The notes under the pieces: generated by a model
What the model saw: only the letters and a program-made list of their open reading frames with translations
Databases searched by the model: none
Told to the model about the DNA's origin: nothing
Shown here: piece by piece, positions 1 through 9,599 of the stretch
Position numbering within the stretch: the first letter of the stretch is position 1
How the letters are laid out: each line of letters opens with the position of its first letter
Translations under genes and position numbers: made by a program
NCBI GenBank assembly: GCA_910589415.1
Contig: OU342634.1
Location: forward strand, 26,533,144-26,597,143
DNA: 64,000 bases
Direction of reading: 5' to 3'
Origin: Malachius bipustulatus
Lineage: Eukaryota; Arthropoda; Insecta; Coleoptera; Melyridae

Positions 1-60
1 ACCAGCTTGCTGGATACGCTCCAATAATTGCTCTCTGGTATTTAGTTACGAACGCCAATT
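1..60 (-). pseudogene. Tc1/mariner-like transposase relic, C-terminal scrap
   Basis: Read on the minus strand, the first 60 bases give a short stretch ending NTREQLLERIQQAG. This resembles the region after the last catalytic motif in the transposase fragment near 6111-6362 (IENREQLVARIMDAA). A stop lies just before it, so it is a decayed fragment cut by the window edge. Recognition rests on about a dozen residues. Confidence 0.35.
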
Positions 61-570
61 CTGAAATGTGCTGGTGTCCCATCCATTTGAATCCAAATGC
101 CAAATGGTATATAGTATGAGCAGGGAGCAGGGGAACCTCTACTAATATTTATTTCGGTGACGTTTACCCATGTCGTTACCATAACAATAAATTATTAGCC
201 TAAACCACAACGCATGTCGTTGTGTGTGGTTTTCAAAGTTGAATATTTTATTTACTATTCATAATTTTCTTAGGCCTGTAACTTCGTAACAAATGAAGAT
301 AGACCTGTCACTTTTGGGTTTTTTGGGCTCAAAAGTAAGCCTGCTATATGCTCAAAAAATTTGACCATAACGATACGGGACACCTGTATAACTCTTTTAT
401 TATCTGTTATGTATTCAACCAAAATAAAACGAAGGTTTTGTACATTTGTAGCTTTAAAATTTATATGTTGTTTATTTTTTTTATCACATTATACATATTT
501 TTGCTTGGTTATGGTGGGTTTTTGTATCTTTTATTTATAAAAAGTGAAAAAATACAGTATAATGCAGCAT
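61..570. other. Intergenic, no gene recognised
   Basis: AT-rich sequence downstream of the SCLT1-like gene. A TTTATT near 530 would read AATAAA on the minus strand and could serve as its poly(A) signal. The 90-codon plus-strand frame here is low-complexity F/I/Y/L-rich and is not supported as a gene. Confidence 0.4.
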
Positions 571-3002
571 TTAAAGGTCATCTCTTTTCAATATTTCTTT
601 TATTTTATCTTTATAATTAGCGGTACTGTGACTCATGTGGATTAAATCTTCTGAAACGGTCCGGATAATTTTCCTATACTCTCGAATTGACTCGTGAGAT
701 TCTATCAATTTTTTCTTTAATTTTTGATTTTCATTCCTTGCATCGATTACCTCGCCTTCTGAATTCAGAACGTGTTTCTGAAGCTTATCAACAATTGATT
801 TAGTCTCACTTTTCCATTTTTGGTTCATTTTTATCTGTGATTCCATATGCTTGTGCAATTCGTTAATTAAATGTGTATTTTTCTGATTTATTTCTTCTTG
901 TGAACTGAAATTATCATCATGTAAAATTAATAAGGCATAATAATAATTATTATTGAGTCCTTACTTTTCTTTCATTGCAATTTGTTCTTTGTATTCTTTT
1001 TCAACCAGCTCGAGTTGTGAGCTTAATTTTTGTATTGTTTCAGTCATTTCGGTGAGCTTGCTATGATTTTCAGCCTGAAGATTTCTTATTTTAGTCTGGA
1101 ACGTAGTTTTTTCAATTTCTCTACTTTTGATGTCAAGTTCGTAATGATTGGCCATTTGTTGTAAATCTGATTTTAGACTTTCCTTCTCAGATTCCAATTG
1201 CACGTTGTGCTTTTCCGAAAGAAGCTGAAAAATATGCGTTAGGGCTCTGCTGAATTGTAATATAACTGACTCCAAATTTTAGCTTTCCACTTTAAAACTA
1301 GACGATTTTCACTGTGTCCAAGATAAGAATCAACAGTATGGGAATCTCGGAAACCGTGGGAGATACAGGGTCGGTTAAATGAGGAAAAAGTTGGGCAACG
1401 CAGAAGGACTGAACAATGGCAGGAAGAAATTTCAAAAATTATTTTTGATTTTCGTATTACATATTTTGTTCAAATACCGAACTCCCAAAGTTAGTTAGGG
1501 ATTGGAACAAGCACTAGAAATTGCCAGGATATCAAAATCCGGTCAAATAATAGAAATGTTTGGAGCTAGCTGTATGCACAAGGGTGTCATCCAAGCCATA
1601 GAAAATGGAAGCATAGAAGAAAAGAAGAATTATAATTAAAAATTTTTTTCAAAATATGTACCTATCATGAATTATGTCGATAAATTAACGTTTCATGAAA
1701 AATTTTCTCAAAATTCGGAGTGAGTTACAATGAAATGTTAAATTTTTGAAAAATACCAATTTTTGAAATGTCGATTCTAGAGTTTTTTCCAAGGTCATCA
1801 GTTTTGTAATACTCTCTTCGCTCGGATAGTTTAAATTCTGCAATTTTTCGATATCCTTTTGTTGATCAGATACTTTTCGATTCAATTTCTCGATTTCTAG
1901 TTCTTTAATTTTGTTATCGTTTTTTGTCGACCGAAGGTCAGCTAATAGTTCTTTGAATTTATCGTTGTATTCGTGTTTTACATTTTCTAGTTCGTTTTCT
2001 ACTTTTTGGCTTGCTTCATCGATGATGTCGGAAAGGGTTTTCGATAATTTTTCCGATTCCTCTATTGAGAAAAGATTTAAATCAGTAATGCTTGACAAGA
2101 ATATTTCAATTTTCGCAATAATTATACTGACCTTTGGCAGCTTTTTCTCTTAATATGGCAGCATCTTTTTCGTTTAAGGCGGCTTGGACTACATCGACTG
2201 CTTCTGATACTTTCGCTCGGCATTCCGAGTTTTCGCGTTTTATAACTTCGATTTTATCGTTCATGAAAACGATTTCCTTCTCCAGTTCGTCTCTTTTTTG
2301 TTGACTATCCAAAAGCCGCTCTTGCAGTTTCAAAATTTCATCTTCTAAATTTTTGATTATTTGAAACGTGCTGGTCTGACTTTCGATCGCCTTGGCCAAT
2401 TCTGATTTCTTGCGCTCGATTTCTTCGGTTTTTTCTTGTAAGGTTGCTTCATATTTTGATTTTATTTCTTCTGATTCGTTTTTTATTACAGCTCTACCTT
2501 TTATCCTTCGCTAATAAATAAATTAGTTTTTATAAAAATAATATTACACTAAGGGGACACTATTTATAATCAATAATATACCTTATCGAATTCTACTTGA
2601 GAAATAAATCCTTGGCTTGTGGAATTGTAGAACTTTAATTCGCTCTCTAAATGGTCGATAGTTTCCAAAGAATTTTGCCACAAAACATGGAGCGATTGTT
2701 TTTCTTTATTCGCAAACTTAAGCTGCTCTTTTAAAATTTCAATATTTACATTTTCTTCATGAGAAATTTCCTAAAAAATCTGCTAATTTTTTTATTTCAA
2801 AACTTGCATGATGTTCAAGTACTCACTTTTAAAGAATCCAGTTCTTTCGATAAATCTTCAATTTTCTCTTCAAATATCTTATCCAAAATATTAAACCTTT
2901 AACAAAATAGGAAATAAATCTAAAATAGACATAAAATAGTATGAAGACTTTTACTTACTCAAGGTCTCCTCTATGCTCTTTCTCCACTTCATTTTCAGTC
3001 AT
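571..3002 (-). CDS. SCLT1: SCLT1-like centriolar coiled-coil protein (7 exons, 537 aa)
   Basis: Exons on the minus strand in coding order: 3002-2959, 2896-2827, 2770-2582, 2510-2128, 2090-1757, 1224-965, 904-571. They sum to 1614 bases, exactly 538 codons with the stop, and intron phases match. The ATG at 3002 begins MTENEVEKEHRGD. The product is almost wholly heptad-rich coiled coil with no other domain. I link it to SCLT1 (sodium channel and clathrin linker 1, a distal-appendage protein of centrioles needed for cilium formation) from remembered resemblance: an EQLxxANxEK..LW block at about residues 53-69, a middle block around VSEAVDVVQAALNEKDAA, and a KWKSET block at 456-461. It is shorter than vertebrate SCLT1 (about 690 aa). 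One proposed intron (2127-2091) is only 37 bases. Another coiled-coil centrosomal protein remains possible because coiled coils mislead similarity judgements. Confidence 0.68.
1502..1639 (+). other. Unrecognised 46-codon open frame inside an intron
   Basis: Within the 532-base intron 1225-1756 of the SCLT1-like gene, opposite strand, is a stop-free frame from TTG at 1502 to TAA at 1639, with protein-like composition (..EMFGASCMHKGVIQAIENGS..). Upstream sequence is similarly protein-like but broken. It may be a relic of a retrocopy or transposon. I do not recognise it. Confidence 0.15.
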
Positions 3003-4408
3003 TTTAGGGGGTTTCTAGAAATGTTCAATTTGAATTTCAAATTATTTGGGTTACTCCACTACGAGGCCATCTATTCAGGTTAAATGGTACTAGTGTTCAA
3101 AATATTTTGAGAAAGGAACGGTAATTGCGCATAATTCTAATGATTTTCTTAGCCAATGCATGAAAATTTTCAAGACGTCTGAAGACTGAAGAACATCGAC
3201 CTGAAGATGTAGTGGAAAAGTAGTGACTAGTGTTCGTGTTTGTTTGTGTTGTACAGTTTATTTCCAACCTCAAGGTCTGTTGACCTATTTTTGCTTATTA
3301 ATAACAGATGGAAAAATCAATAAGTCGGATTGTTTAAATTTCATGTTCTAATCCATCAAAATGACGCAGTAAGTGCGAATTCCTATCAGTTCCATTATTA
3401 CATTCTCATTTCTATCGGAACCAGCAATTATTATTTAATTTTTGGTTTTGAATTGCCCATCACCCATAATACTACACTTAGGTAGTTTCTGTTTTGTTTT
3501 TGTATTTTAATTTTAATTTTAATTTTTGTTTGTATTCGACTTCAAGTACTTTGACTGACAGTGACGGAAGTCAAACCCTGTTGACAACCTGACAACCTGA
3601 AACGACAACGACAACTACAGTACTATCAAAAAAAGTAAAGTCCTTTTTAGATTAAAGTGCAAAGTAATTTGTGTTGCCTATCTGTTCTTACGGACGAATT
3701 GTAATTCTGGACGCGTTTCGAAACAGCAATCAAGTTTGTTTAGTCAATAATACCTAATTATTTATTGGTTGAGTGGGAATTTTAAAATTTGATCAAAAAA
3801 TATACGCAAGGATAATAATTCTGTTTTGCAATGACAAACATAATTTCCAATTATAGGACTCAAAGAAATGAAAAATCGACTCTTTGATTCTTATAAAACA
3901 ATTATGTTTCAATTGTTTTAAAATTCGGGTTGGCTATGGGAAATTTGAATTCTTTAAGTTGGTACCTTTTGGAAGGCTGAGCTTTGAAGTATATACTTTT
4001 AAAAAGCTACCTTTATCAAGGTTAAGTATAATGTTTTTAATTAAATGACTTTGATTTTATATTTCTCCAATATTTATTATATTCTCCGATTTATCTTCGT
4101 GTTAATAATTTGTTTCATTTTTCAAACTTTGTTTTTTTTCACTTGATACCTACGTCTGTGACCAAATGTGCCAAAAATATGACATCAGCTGTTCAATCAT
4201 CTCCACGTCAAGTAACCGTCGAGTGAATGCGCTACCCTAGTAAGCGTTAGTGTTGGTAATACAGGTACCCTAGCTAGTTGCTATTTTATCCATTTACAAT
4301 ATCCTCTGTCTTATTGTTAATTCACCTTGGATAGAACTTTTTGAATTAAGTTAAAACTCAACATATTAACAATAACACTAAACAAATTTTCATAAAAAAA
4401 AAGGTAAA
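3003..4408. other. Intergenic and upstream region of the SCLT1-like gene
   Basis: No open frame or repeat recognised. I looked for an X-box (RFX site) in the first 700 bases upstream of the ATG and found none matching the consensus. A short run of related GACAACCT/CGACAAC words lies near 3575-3615. Confidence 0.4.
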
Positions 4409-4410
4409 TA

Positions 4411-5296
4411 CAGGGTGTCCCAGCTTATTCGAAGCGGTCTCTGTAGGCCAAACGATGGACTTTTTCAAAAAACTTTTTGAAAATTCAAGTACCTACAGAA
4501 TCACAATGGCCATAATTTAAAATTATTTTGGAATATACAGAGTGTCTCATATGACAGTGGCATATCAAAGTTATGTTTTTTTAAATGGAATGCTCCTATT
4601 GTTATTGCATTTTTAGATTGTCTTAGAAGACAAAAAAAAAATAAGATTGGCTTTTACTGTTGGTGTTTAAATTCAGAAGTTTTTGAGTTATAAACAAGTG
4701 AAAATCGTCATTTTTCAAGTTTAAGGCCCTGTACAACTAAAACGGTTCAAGATAGAGAAAAACGGCTTACATGTCCCTATTTTAACTTTTTATATGCTAT
4801 CCTATGGTATAGAAACATTTGTACTTTCTTTGAATTTTTTATTTGGCGAAGCGTGCAGAAATCTCAGAATTTTTCAAATTTTTTATCACCCTGTATAAAC
4901 AGTAAACACTTCATCTACATCATAGGATAGTACATGAAAAGTTAAAATAGGGACATGTAAGCCGTTTTTCTCTATCTTCAGCCGTTTTCGTTGTACCTTG
5001 AACTTCAAAAATTACGATTTTCACTTGTTTAAAAAATTCTGAGTTTAAACACCAACTGTAAAAGCCAATCTTATTTTCTCTTTCTCAGACAATCTAAAAC
5101 TGAAATAACATAGGAGCATTCCATTAAAAAAAAAACATAACTTTGATATGCTACTGTCATATGGGACATATTCTGTGTACTCCAAAATAATTTTAAATTA
5201 TGACCATTGTGATTCTGTACTTGAATTTGCAAATTTTTTTTGAAAAAATCATCGTTTGGCCTACAGAGACCGCTTCGAATAAGCTGGGACACCCTG
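4411..5296. mobile_element. Foldback (palindromic) element, CAGGGTGTCCCAGC family
   Basis: Starts CAGGGTGTCCCAGCTTATTC and ends with its reverse complement, flanked by TA at 4409-4410 and 5297-5298, as expected of a TA-inserting Tc1/mariner-type element. The whole 886 bases is one imperfect palindrome: words in the left half (for example ATGTCCCTATTTTAAC near 4771) recur inverted in the right half (near 4936). It has no coding capacity, so it is non-autonomous. A right-half copy lies at 37695-38148 and a diverged piece at 27500-27680. Confidence 0.85.
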
Positions 5297-5712
5297 TATA
5301 CAAGTGTCCTACGACATGACTGCCATACTTAAGGGTAGGTGTAGTTTTTCAAGGCGATTCAGGATCTGGTTTTGAAATTTTCCTGAGGCCCTTCGTTTCG
5401 ATTATACAGGGTGATTTGTGCAATTTGCCGAAATCTTTGATGAGCGATATCTTTTGAACGAATTGCATGATCGAATTTAACGAAATTTGGTAGATATGCT
5501 CTACTAATGACAGTTAATATTTTTCGCCGATTCGAAAACTGCAGGGCCGTACTTATTTTTTTGATATCTTTCGATATCGCTCGAAAAGTTCACCCTGTAT
5601 GCATTTTATTCAAAGTTTGGTGCCATTTTCTAAAACTACGTGAAAAATGATACAATTGTGGTAAAAAAATACTCGGCATCATTAAACTGAATCGAGAAGA
5701 AAATTCAGTTTT

Positions 5713-5872
5713 TTATTTTTTTATTCGGGATTTCAATTCATGTGTTGTTAATAATTGAAGAAAAATCAAATGTGGTTTTTTAAAACCTGCGTATTTTGTA
5801 GTTATTTCAAATAAATTTACTTTATCTACAGATTTAGCCAAGATTGGGGATCCTTCTACAGATTGTTTCGAG
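5713..5872 (-). other. Exon-like open frame in the left arm of the foldback
   Basis: On the minus strand a TTTTTAG acceptor-like sequence is followed at 5872 by an open frame (SKQSVEGSPILAKSVDKVNL..., ending ..ELKSRIKK), about 53 codons. The other arm carries the same frame at 7267-7426. It looks like a terminal exon with its own splice acceptor. I do not recognise the protein. It may be a captured host exon or a decayed part of the transposon's own gene. Confidence 0.3.
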
Positions 5873-6110
5873 CTAAAAATAAGTTTTAACAGCAAAATAA
5901 ATAACACAATTTAACACATACCACATAGACAAATAAGTATCCACGCATAAACGAAACAGGAAGAAAAATATCAACACAAATGTTGGGAAGAAAAACTACA
6001 ATTCAGTGCCGGTAATGATCAAGGAGACCACTATCAAACTCAATACATTTCCTTGACCTTGAAATTAATCTAAAAACCTTTTTTTAAAATCGCTTTATTG
6101 AAGTAATTGC

Positions 6111-6735
6111 TCAAAATGTCCACCCTTGCTGTATACACAGTCTAGCTCTTCTTAGCATTGAAATGGTAGCTCTGCCAAGAGTCTCGGGATCAGCACGAAT
6201 AGTTGTTGCGGCATCCATGATTCTAGCGACTAATTGTTCTCTGTTTTCAATATTTCCTGCATAAACTAAACTTTTTAGTCTTCCCCATAAAAAGTAATCC
6301 AGGGGATTATAAAGTCTGGTGACCTTGCTGGCCAAGGAACTGCAGAACCTCTTCCAATCCACCGGTTTGTATAGTTTTGATTAAGAAATTCTGTTACTTG
6401 TCGACGAAAGTGTGGAGGTGCGCCATCGTGCTGAATCCACATTCGTTGTCTTACATTAATAGGAACTTTATCCAGTAATATTGGAAGATCATTTTCAATA
6501 AAACGTAAATAACGAATGGCTGTGAGACGATCTTCCATTATAAACGGACCAATGAGGCGGTCGTCAATAATGCCACACCAAACATTCACCGAAAATCTAT
6601 CTTGAAAATGGGTTTTACGAGTTAGTCGTGGATTTTCAAGTGCCCAACAATGTGAATTCCTGGTGTTATTGATGCCGTTTCGGGTGAATGAGACTTTCAT
6701 CAGTAAACAATATTATCCGACCAATCCTATAATTT
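6111..6735 (-). pseudogene. Tc1/mariner-superfamily transposase fragment with frameshifts
   Basis: Reads from FTDES at about 6708 through NVWCGIIDDRLIGPF, IQHDGAPPHF and WPARSPDF, then changes frame near 6310 into PLDYFLWGRLKSLVY and ENREQLVARI. The HDGAPPH and ARSPD motifs carry the second and third catalytic acidic residues, with 36 residues between the two aspartates. The first aspartate is in FTDE. These belong to the DDE/DDD catalytic domain of an IS630-Tc1-mariner transposase that cuts and joins element ends in the nucleus. Another frameshift lies just after FTDES and the N-terminal DNA-binding half is absent, so it is dead. Confidence 0.85.
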
Positions 6736-6739
6736 CTCA

Positions 6740-7080
6740 ATATCTTGTTAGTCTTTACTCGAAAAAGTGGGGGGCAATGAGTTTATGATCAATTAGACCA
6801 CACACATTCAAAGAAAATTTCCGCTGCGAATGAGTCTTTCTCGTCGCATGGGGGTTCTCTTCTGACCAAATATGCGCGGTTGAGTATTAAACACCCCATC
6901 CCTCGTAAACTGAGCTTCATCAGTGAAAATAATTCTAGGAATATGCCGTCTGTGTCCTAGAATCCACTGACAAAGTGCACGTCTAGCAGCCTGGTCACCT
7001 CTCACCTGTTGGAAAATAGGAATGTAAATTAGATAGGATTGAAGTGATGTGCAGGGCAACCGAGATTTACTCCAAAAGTC
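6740..7080 (-). pseudogene. Second transposase fragment of the same family, upstream and overlapping in content
   Basis: Minus-strand frame with RGDQAARRALCQWI, then IIFTDEAQFTRDGVFN and ..RIFGQKRTPMRRERL, followed after a frameshift by CGLIDHKLIAP. It covers the segment around the first catalytic aspartate (TDE) and stops where the neighbouring fragment repeats that segment in diverged form (RIILFTDES). The core therefore contains two different transposase copies of one family joined end to end, not one gene with a gap. Confidence 0.8.
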
Positions 7081-7266
7081 TAGGAAATGTGTTGAGTTTG
7101 ATGATGGTCTCCTTGACCATTACCTGCACTGAATTGTAGTTTTTCTTCCCAACATTTGTGTTGATATTTTTCTTCCTGTTTCGTTTATTTGTCGTTTATA
7201 CTTATTTGTCTATGTGGTAATGTGTTAAATTGTTTTATTTATTTGGCTTTTAAAACTTATTTTTAG

Positions 7267-7426
7267 CTCGAAACAATCTGTAGAAGGGTCCCCAGTCTTA
7301 GCTAAATTTGTAGATAAAGTAAATTTATTTGAAATAACTACAAAATACGCAGGTTTTAAAAAACCACATTTGATTTTTCTTCAATTATTAACAACACATG
7401 AATTGAAATCCCGAATAAAAAACTAA
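7267..7426 (+). other. Exon-like open frame in the right arm of the foldback
   Basis: Inverted partner of the frame at 5713-5872. TTTTTAG ends at 7266, then SKQSVEGSPVLAKFVDKVNL... to ..ELKSRIKN and TAA at 7424-7426. Compared with the left copy I see four substitutions in one 40-base stretch, two of them silent, and no frameshift or stop between the copies. Confidence 0.3.
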
Positions 7427-7845
7427 AAAACTGAATTTTCTTCTCGATTCAGTTTAATGATGCCGAGTATTTTTTTACCACAATTGTATCATTTTTCACG
7501 TAGTTTTAGAAAATGGCACCAAACTTTGAATAAAATGCATACAGGGTGAACTTTTCGAGCGATATCGAAAGATATCAAAAAAATAAGTACGGCCCTGCAG
7601 TTTTCGAATCGGCGAAAAATACGTGGTATTAACTGTCATTAGTAGAGCATATCTACCAAATTTCGTTAAATTCGATCAATTCGTTCAAAAGATATCGCTC
7701 ATCAAAGATTTCGGCAAATTTCACAAATCACCCTGTATAATCGAAATGAAGGGCTTCAGGAAAATTTCAAAACCAGATCCTGAATCGCCTTGAAAAACTA
7801 TACCTACCCTTAAGCTATGGCAGTCATGTCGTGGGACACCCTGTA

Positions 7846-8940
7846 TACATGCGCGTCTCCTAAGTTCTATCAATTTTTTCGGGACCGAGGAGCGAAATAG
7901 GGGTGCTGGGTAGGTAAGAAGCTAAAAACAGCCATTGCAAACTAATATTAAAGACACAACTAAAGCCTCTTTGACACTACGGTCGAATTTCAATTTTTTT
8001 CTTCACTTTCAGGGCAAGGAAAATCTTCGAGATTAACAGTAGCACGGTTTTTATTTTGAATTTTGCATTTATTTTGAATTTATATTCCGAAAATCATTGC
8101 ATCAATCCCTGTGGACTGGACACGATATACATATGTGAAAGCGGATATAGTGCCGGTCCAGTACTGTACGCTTCGAAGTGCTTGGCATCATCGTGAAGTG
8201 GTTTTTTTCGAAACTCGCGGTATTTAATCGGCGCTTCTGACAGGACCGTATTTTCATCGCACTCTCAAAATCGATTTTTTATGCCGTTTTTTGCCTTTCC
8301 TTTTATTTGCAAAGCAAATGAATACCTTCCTGGTGTTACTATAGGTATATGTTCTCCACCCTACTATAGGTGCCATAGTGAAACTGTAGGAGACGCGGAT
8401 GTATAATAATGACCAAAAAAATTTCAAAAAAATTTTACTCCTCTTTTTTTCGGAAAAAAATTGAAGTTTTTTCACCGAATGACGTCGTATGATAATATGA
8501 CGTCACATTGCTTGTCTTATGGTTATTTATGAGTTTCGGTTAAAGAAAGGTTATTTTTTTTTGCAAAAAAGAAGAATTAAATTTTAAATTTTTTTTAATG
8601 TGGTAGATTTTTGGTTTTATTGATTTTTTGAATTACGATTGACATGAAAAAACAATATAATTTCTTTCATAAAATAAGAAATCTCGATTTTCCAATGTTT
8701 TTCAGGATATTTCAGCAGCGTCTGAAGTTTTTATAAATTTTGTTTCAGATTCAAGCATGAAATTGTGCACCTTTCCTTTAATTTATCTGGCCCTGTATCT
8801 CTCATCTTTTCCGAAACCCCCAAATATGTACCTATTTCTTTTTAAATGGGACACCTATTTAATAACACTTTAAGCTCAATAATAAAACCATAATATTTAT
8901 AAAAATTTACCACATTAACATAAATATTGTATAGAGGGTT
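7846..8940. other. Intergenic, AT-rich, no gene recognised
   Basis: No convincing coding sequence. The 73-codon minus-strand frame at 8254-8475 is lysine/phenylalanine-rich low-complexity translation of A/T tracts. Confidence 0.4.
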
Positions 8941-9384
8941 ATTGGTAACTGGATGCATTCCTTTGGTGATCTGATAAAACAAGAGGTAAAGAGTAAATTA
9001 AGCCTAACATGCACTATACAAAACTCAAAATTTTTTTAGATATTTTGTTGAAATATTTTTGATTTTTTTAAATTTTTCAATTTTTTGTTTTTCTTTGAAA
9101 TTTTCACATGATCGGAATACTTCCGTACATTTTCTGATCCAAACGGAAGACCGCGTAGTGTTGGACAAGTATTTCAGCGAAAAAAATATAAAAAGGTAAA
9201 GTACCTACAACATTATACCTACTTACATTTTTTGAAATTCATTTTTCTTTTGAAAAATTTACAATCGAAATAAATCAAAATCTATTGAGTTTTGTATATG
9301 TATGTAGTGCACGCTAGGCTTAATTAATTTACTCCTTACCTCTTGTTTTCTCAGATCACCAAAGGAATGTATCCAGTTACCAAA
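8941..9384. repeat. Palindromic MITE-like element
   Basis: Left arm begins ATTGGTAACTGGATGCATTC; the right arm ends with its near-perfect inverse near 9360-9384. Arms are about 90 bases (also AAGAGGTAAAGAGTAAATTAAG and its inverse near 9333-9352). No coding capacity and no clear target duplication. Confidence 0.7.
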
Positions 9385-9387
9385 ATC

Positions 9388-9520
9388 CAGGCAGGTGAAT
9401 TTTGGAAAACCACTTTTTCGTGATCTAGGGGTCAGGATCGGTGGACATTTGATGAGTTTGGGTGATTTTTGTAAACTGATGTCGTCCTCAATATTTTTTT
9501 ATTAACAAATACACTAAAAA
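9388..9520 (+). repeat. End fragment of the large dispersed repeat family
   Basis: GCAGGTGAATTTTGGAAAACC through GTGATGTCGTCCTCAATA-like sequence, the same about 110 bases seen at 37171-37280 and 61924-62030, where it precedes a short TAGTGTATTTT palindrome. Here the terminal palindrome is decayed. Confidence 0.75.
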
Positions 9521-9599
9521 TATTACTAAAAAACTAAAATACTAAAAAACAAAAAAAAAATTATTTATATTTAAATAAACAAAATATTAAAATAATCAA

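Larger units (their letters stand above)
5301..7845. mobile_element. Long-armed foldback element with broken transposase core
   Basis: Two inverted arms (about 5301-6055 and 7085-7845, roughly 755 bases each) enclose a unique core of about 1 kb. The outer ends read CAAGTGTCCTACGACATG on the left and, inverted, CAGGGTGTCCCACGACATG on the right. A second CAGGGTGATTTGTG end sits about 105 bases inside each outer end (5407 and 7735), so this may be two nested elements of one class. The left end abuts the preceding foldback with only TATA between. The core holds two overlapping transposase fragments on the minus strand; each arm holds the same exon-like open frame. Confidence 0.8.

Noticed and set aside
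348..620. 90-codon plus-strand open frame (F/I/Y/L-rich)
   Set aside because: Low-complexity translation of T-rich DNA, overlapping the terminal exon of the SCLT1-like gene on the other strand.
3560..3620. X-box upstream of the SCLT1-like gene (GACAACCTGACAACC region)
   Set aside because: Half-sites do not satisfy RYYNYY-N(1-3)-RRNRAC at allowed spacing, and the distance (over 550 bases) is large.
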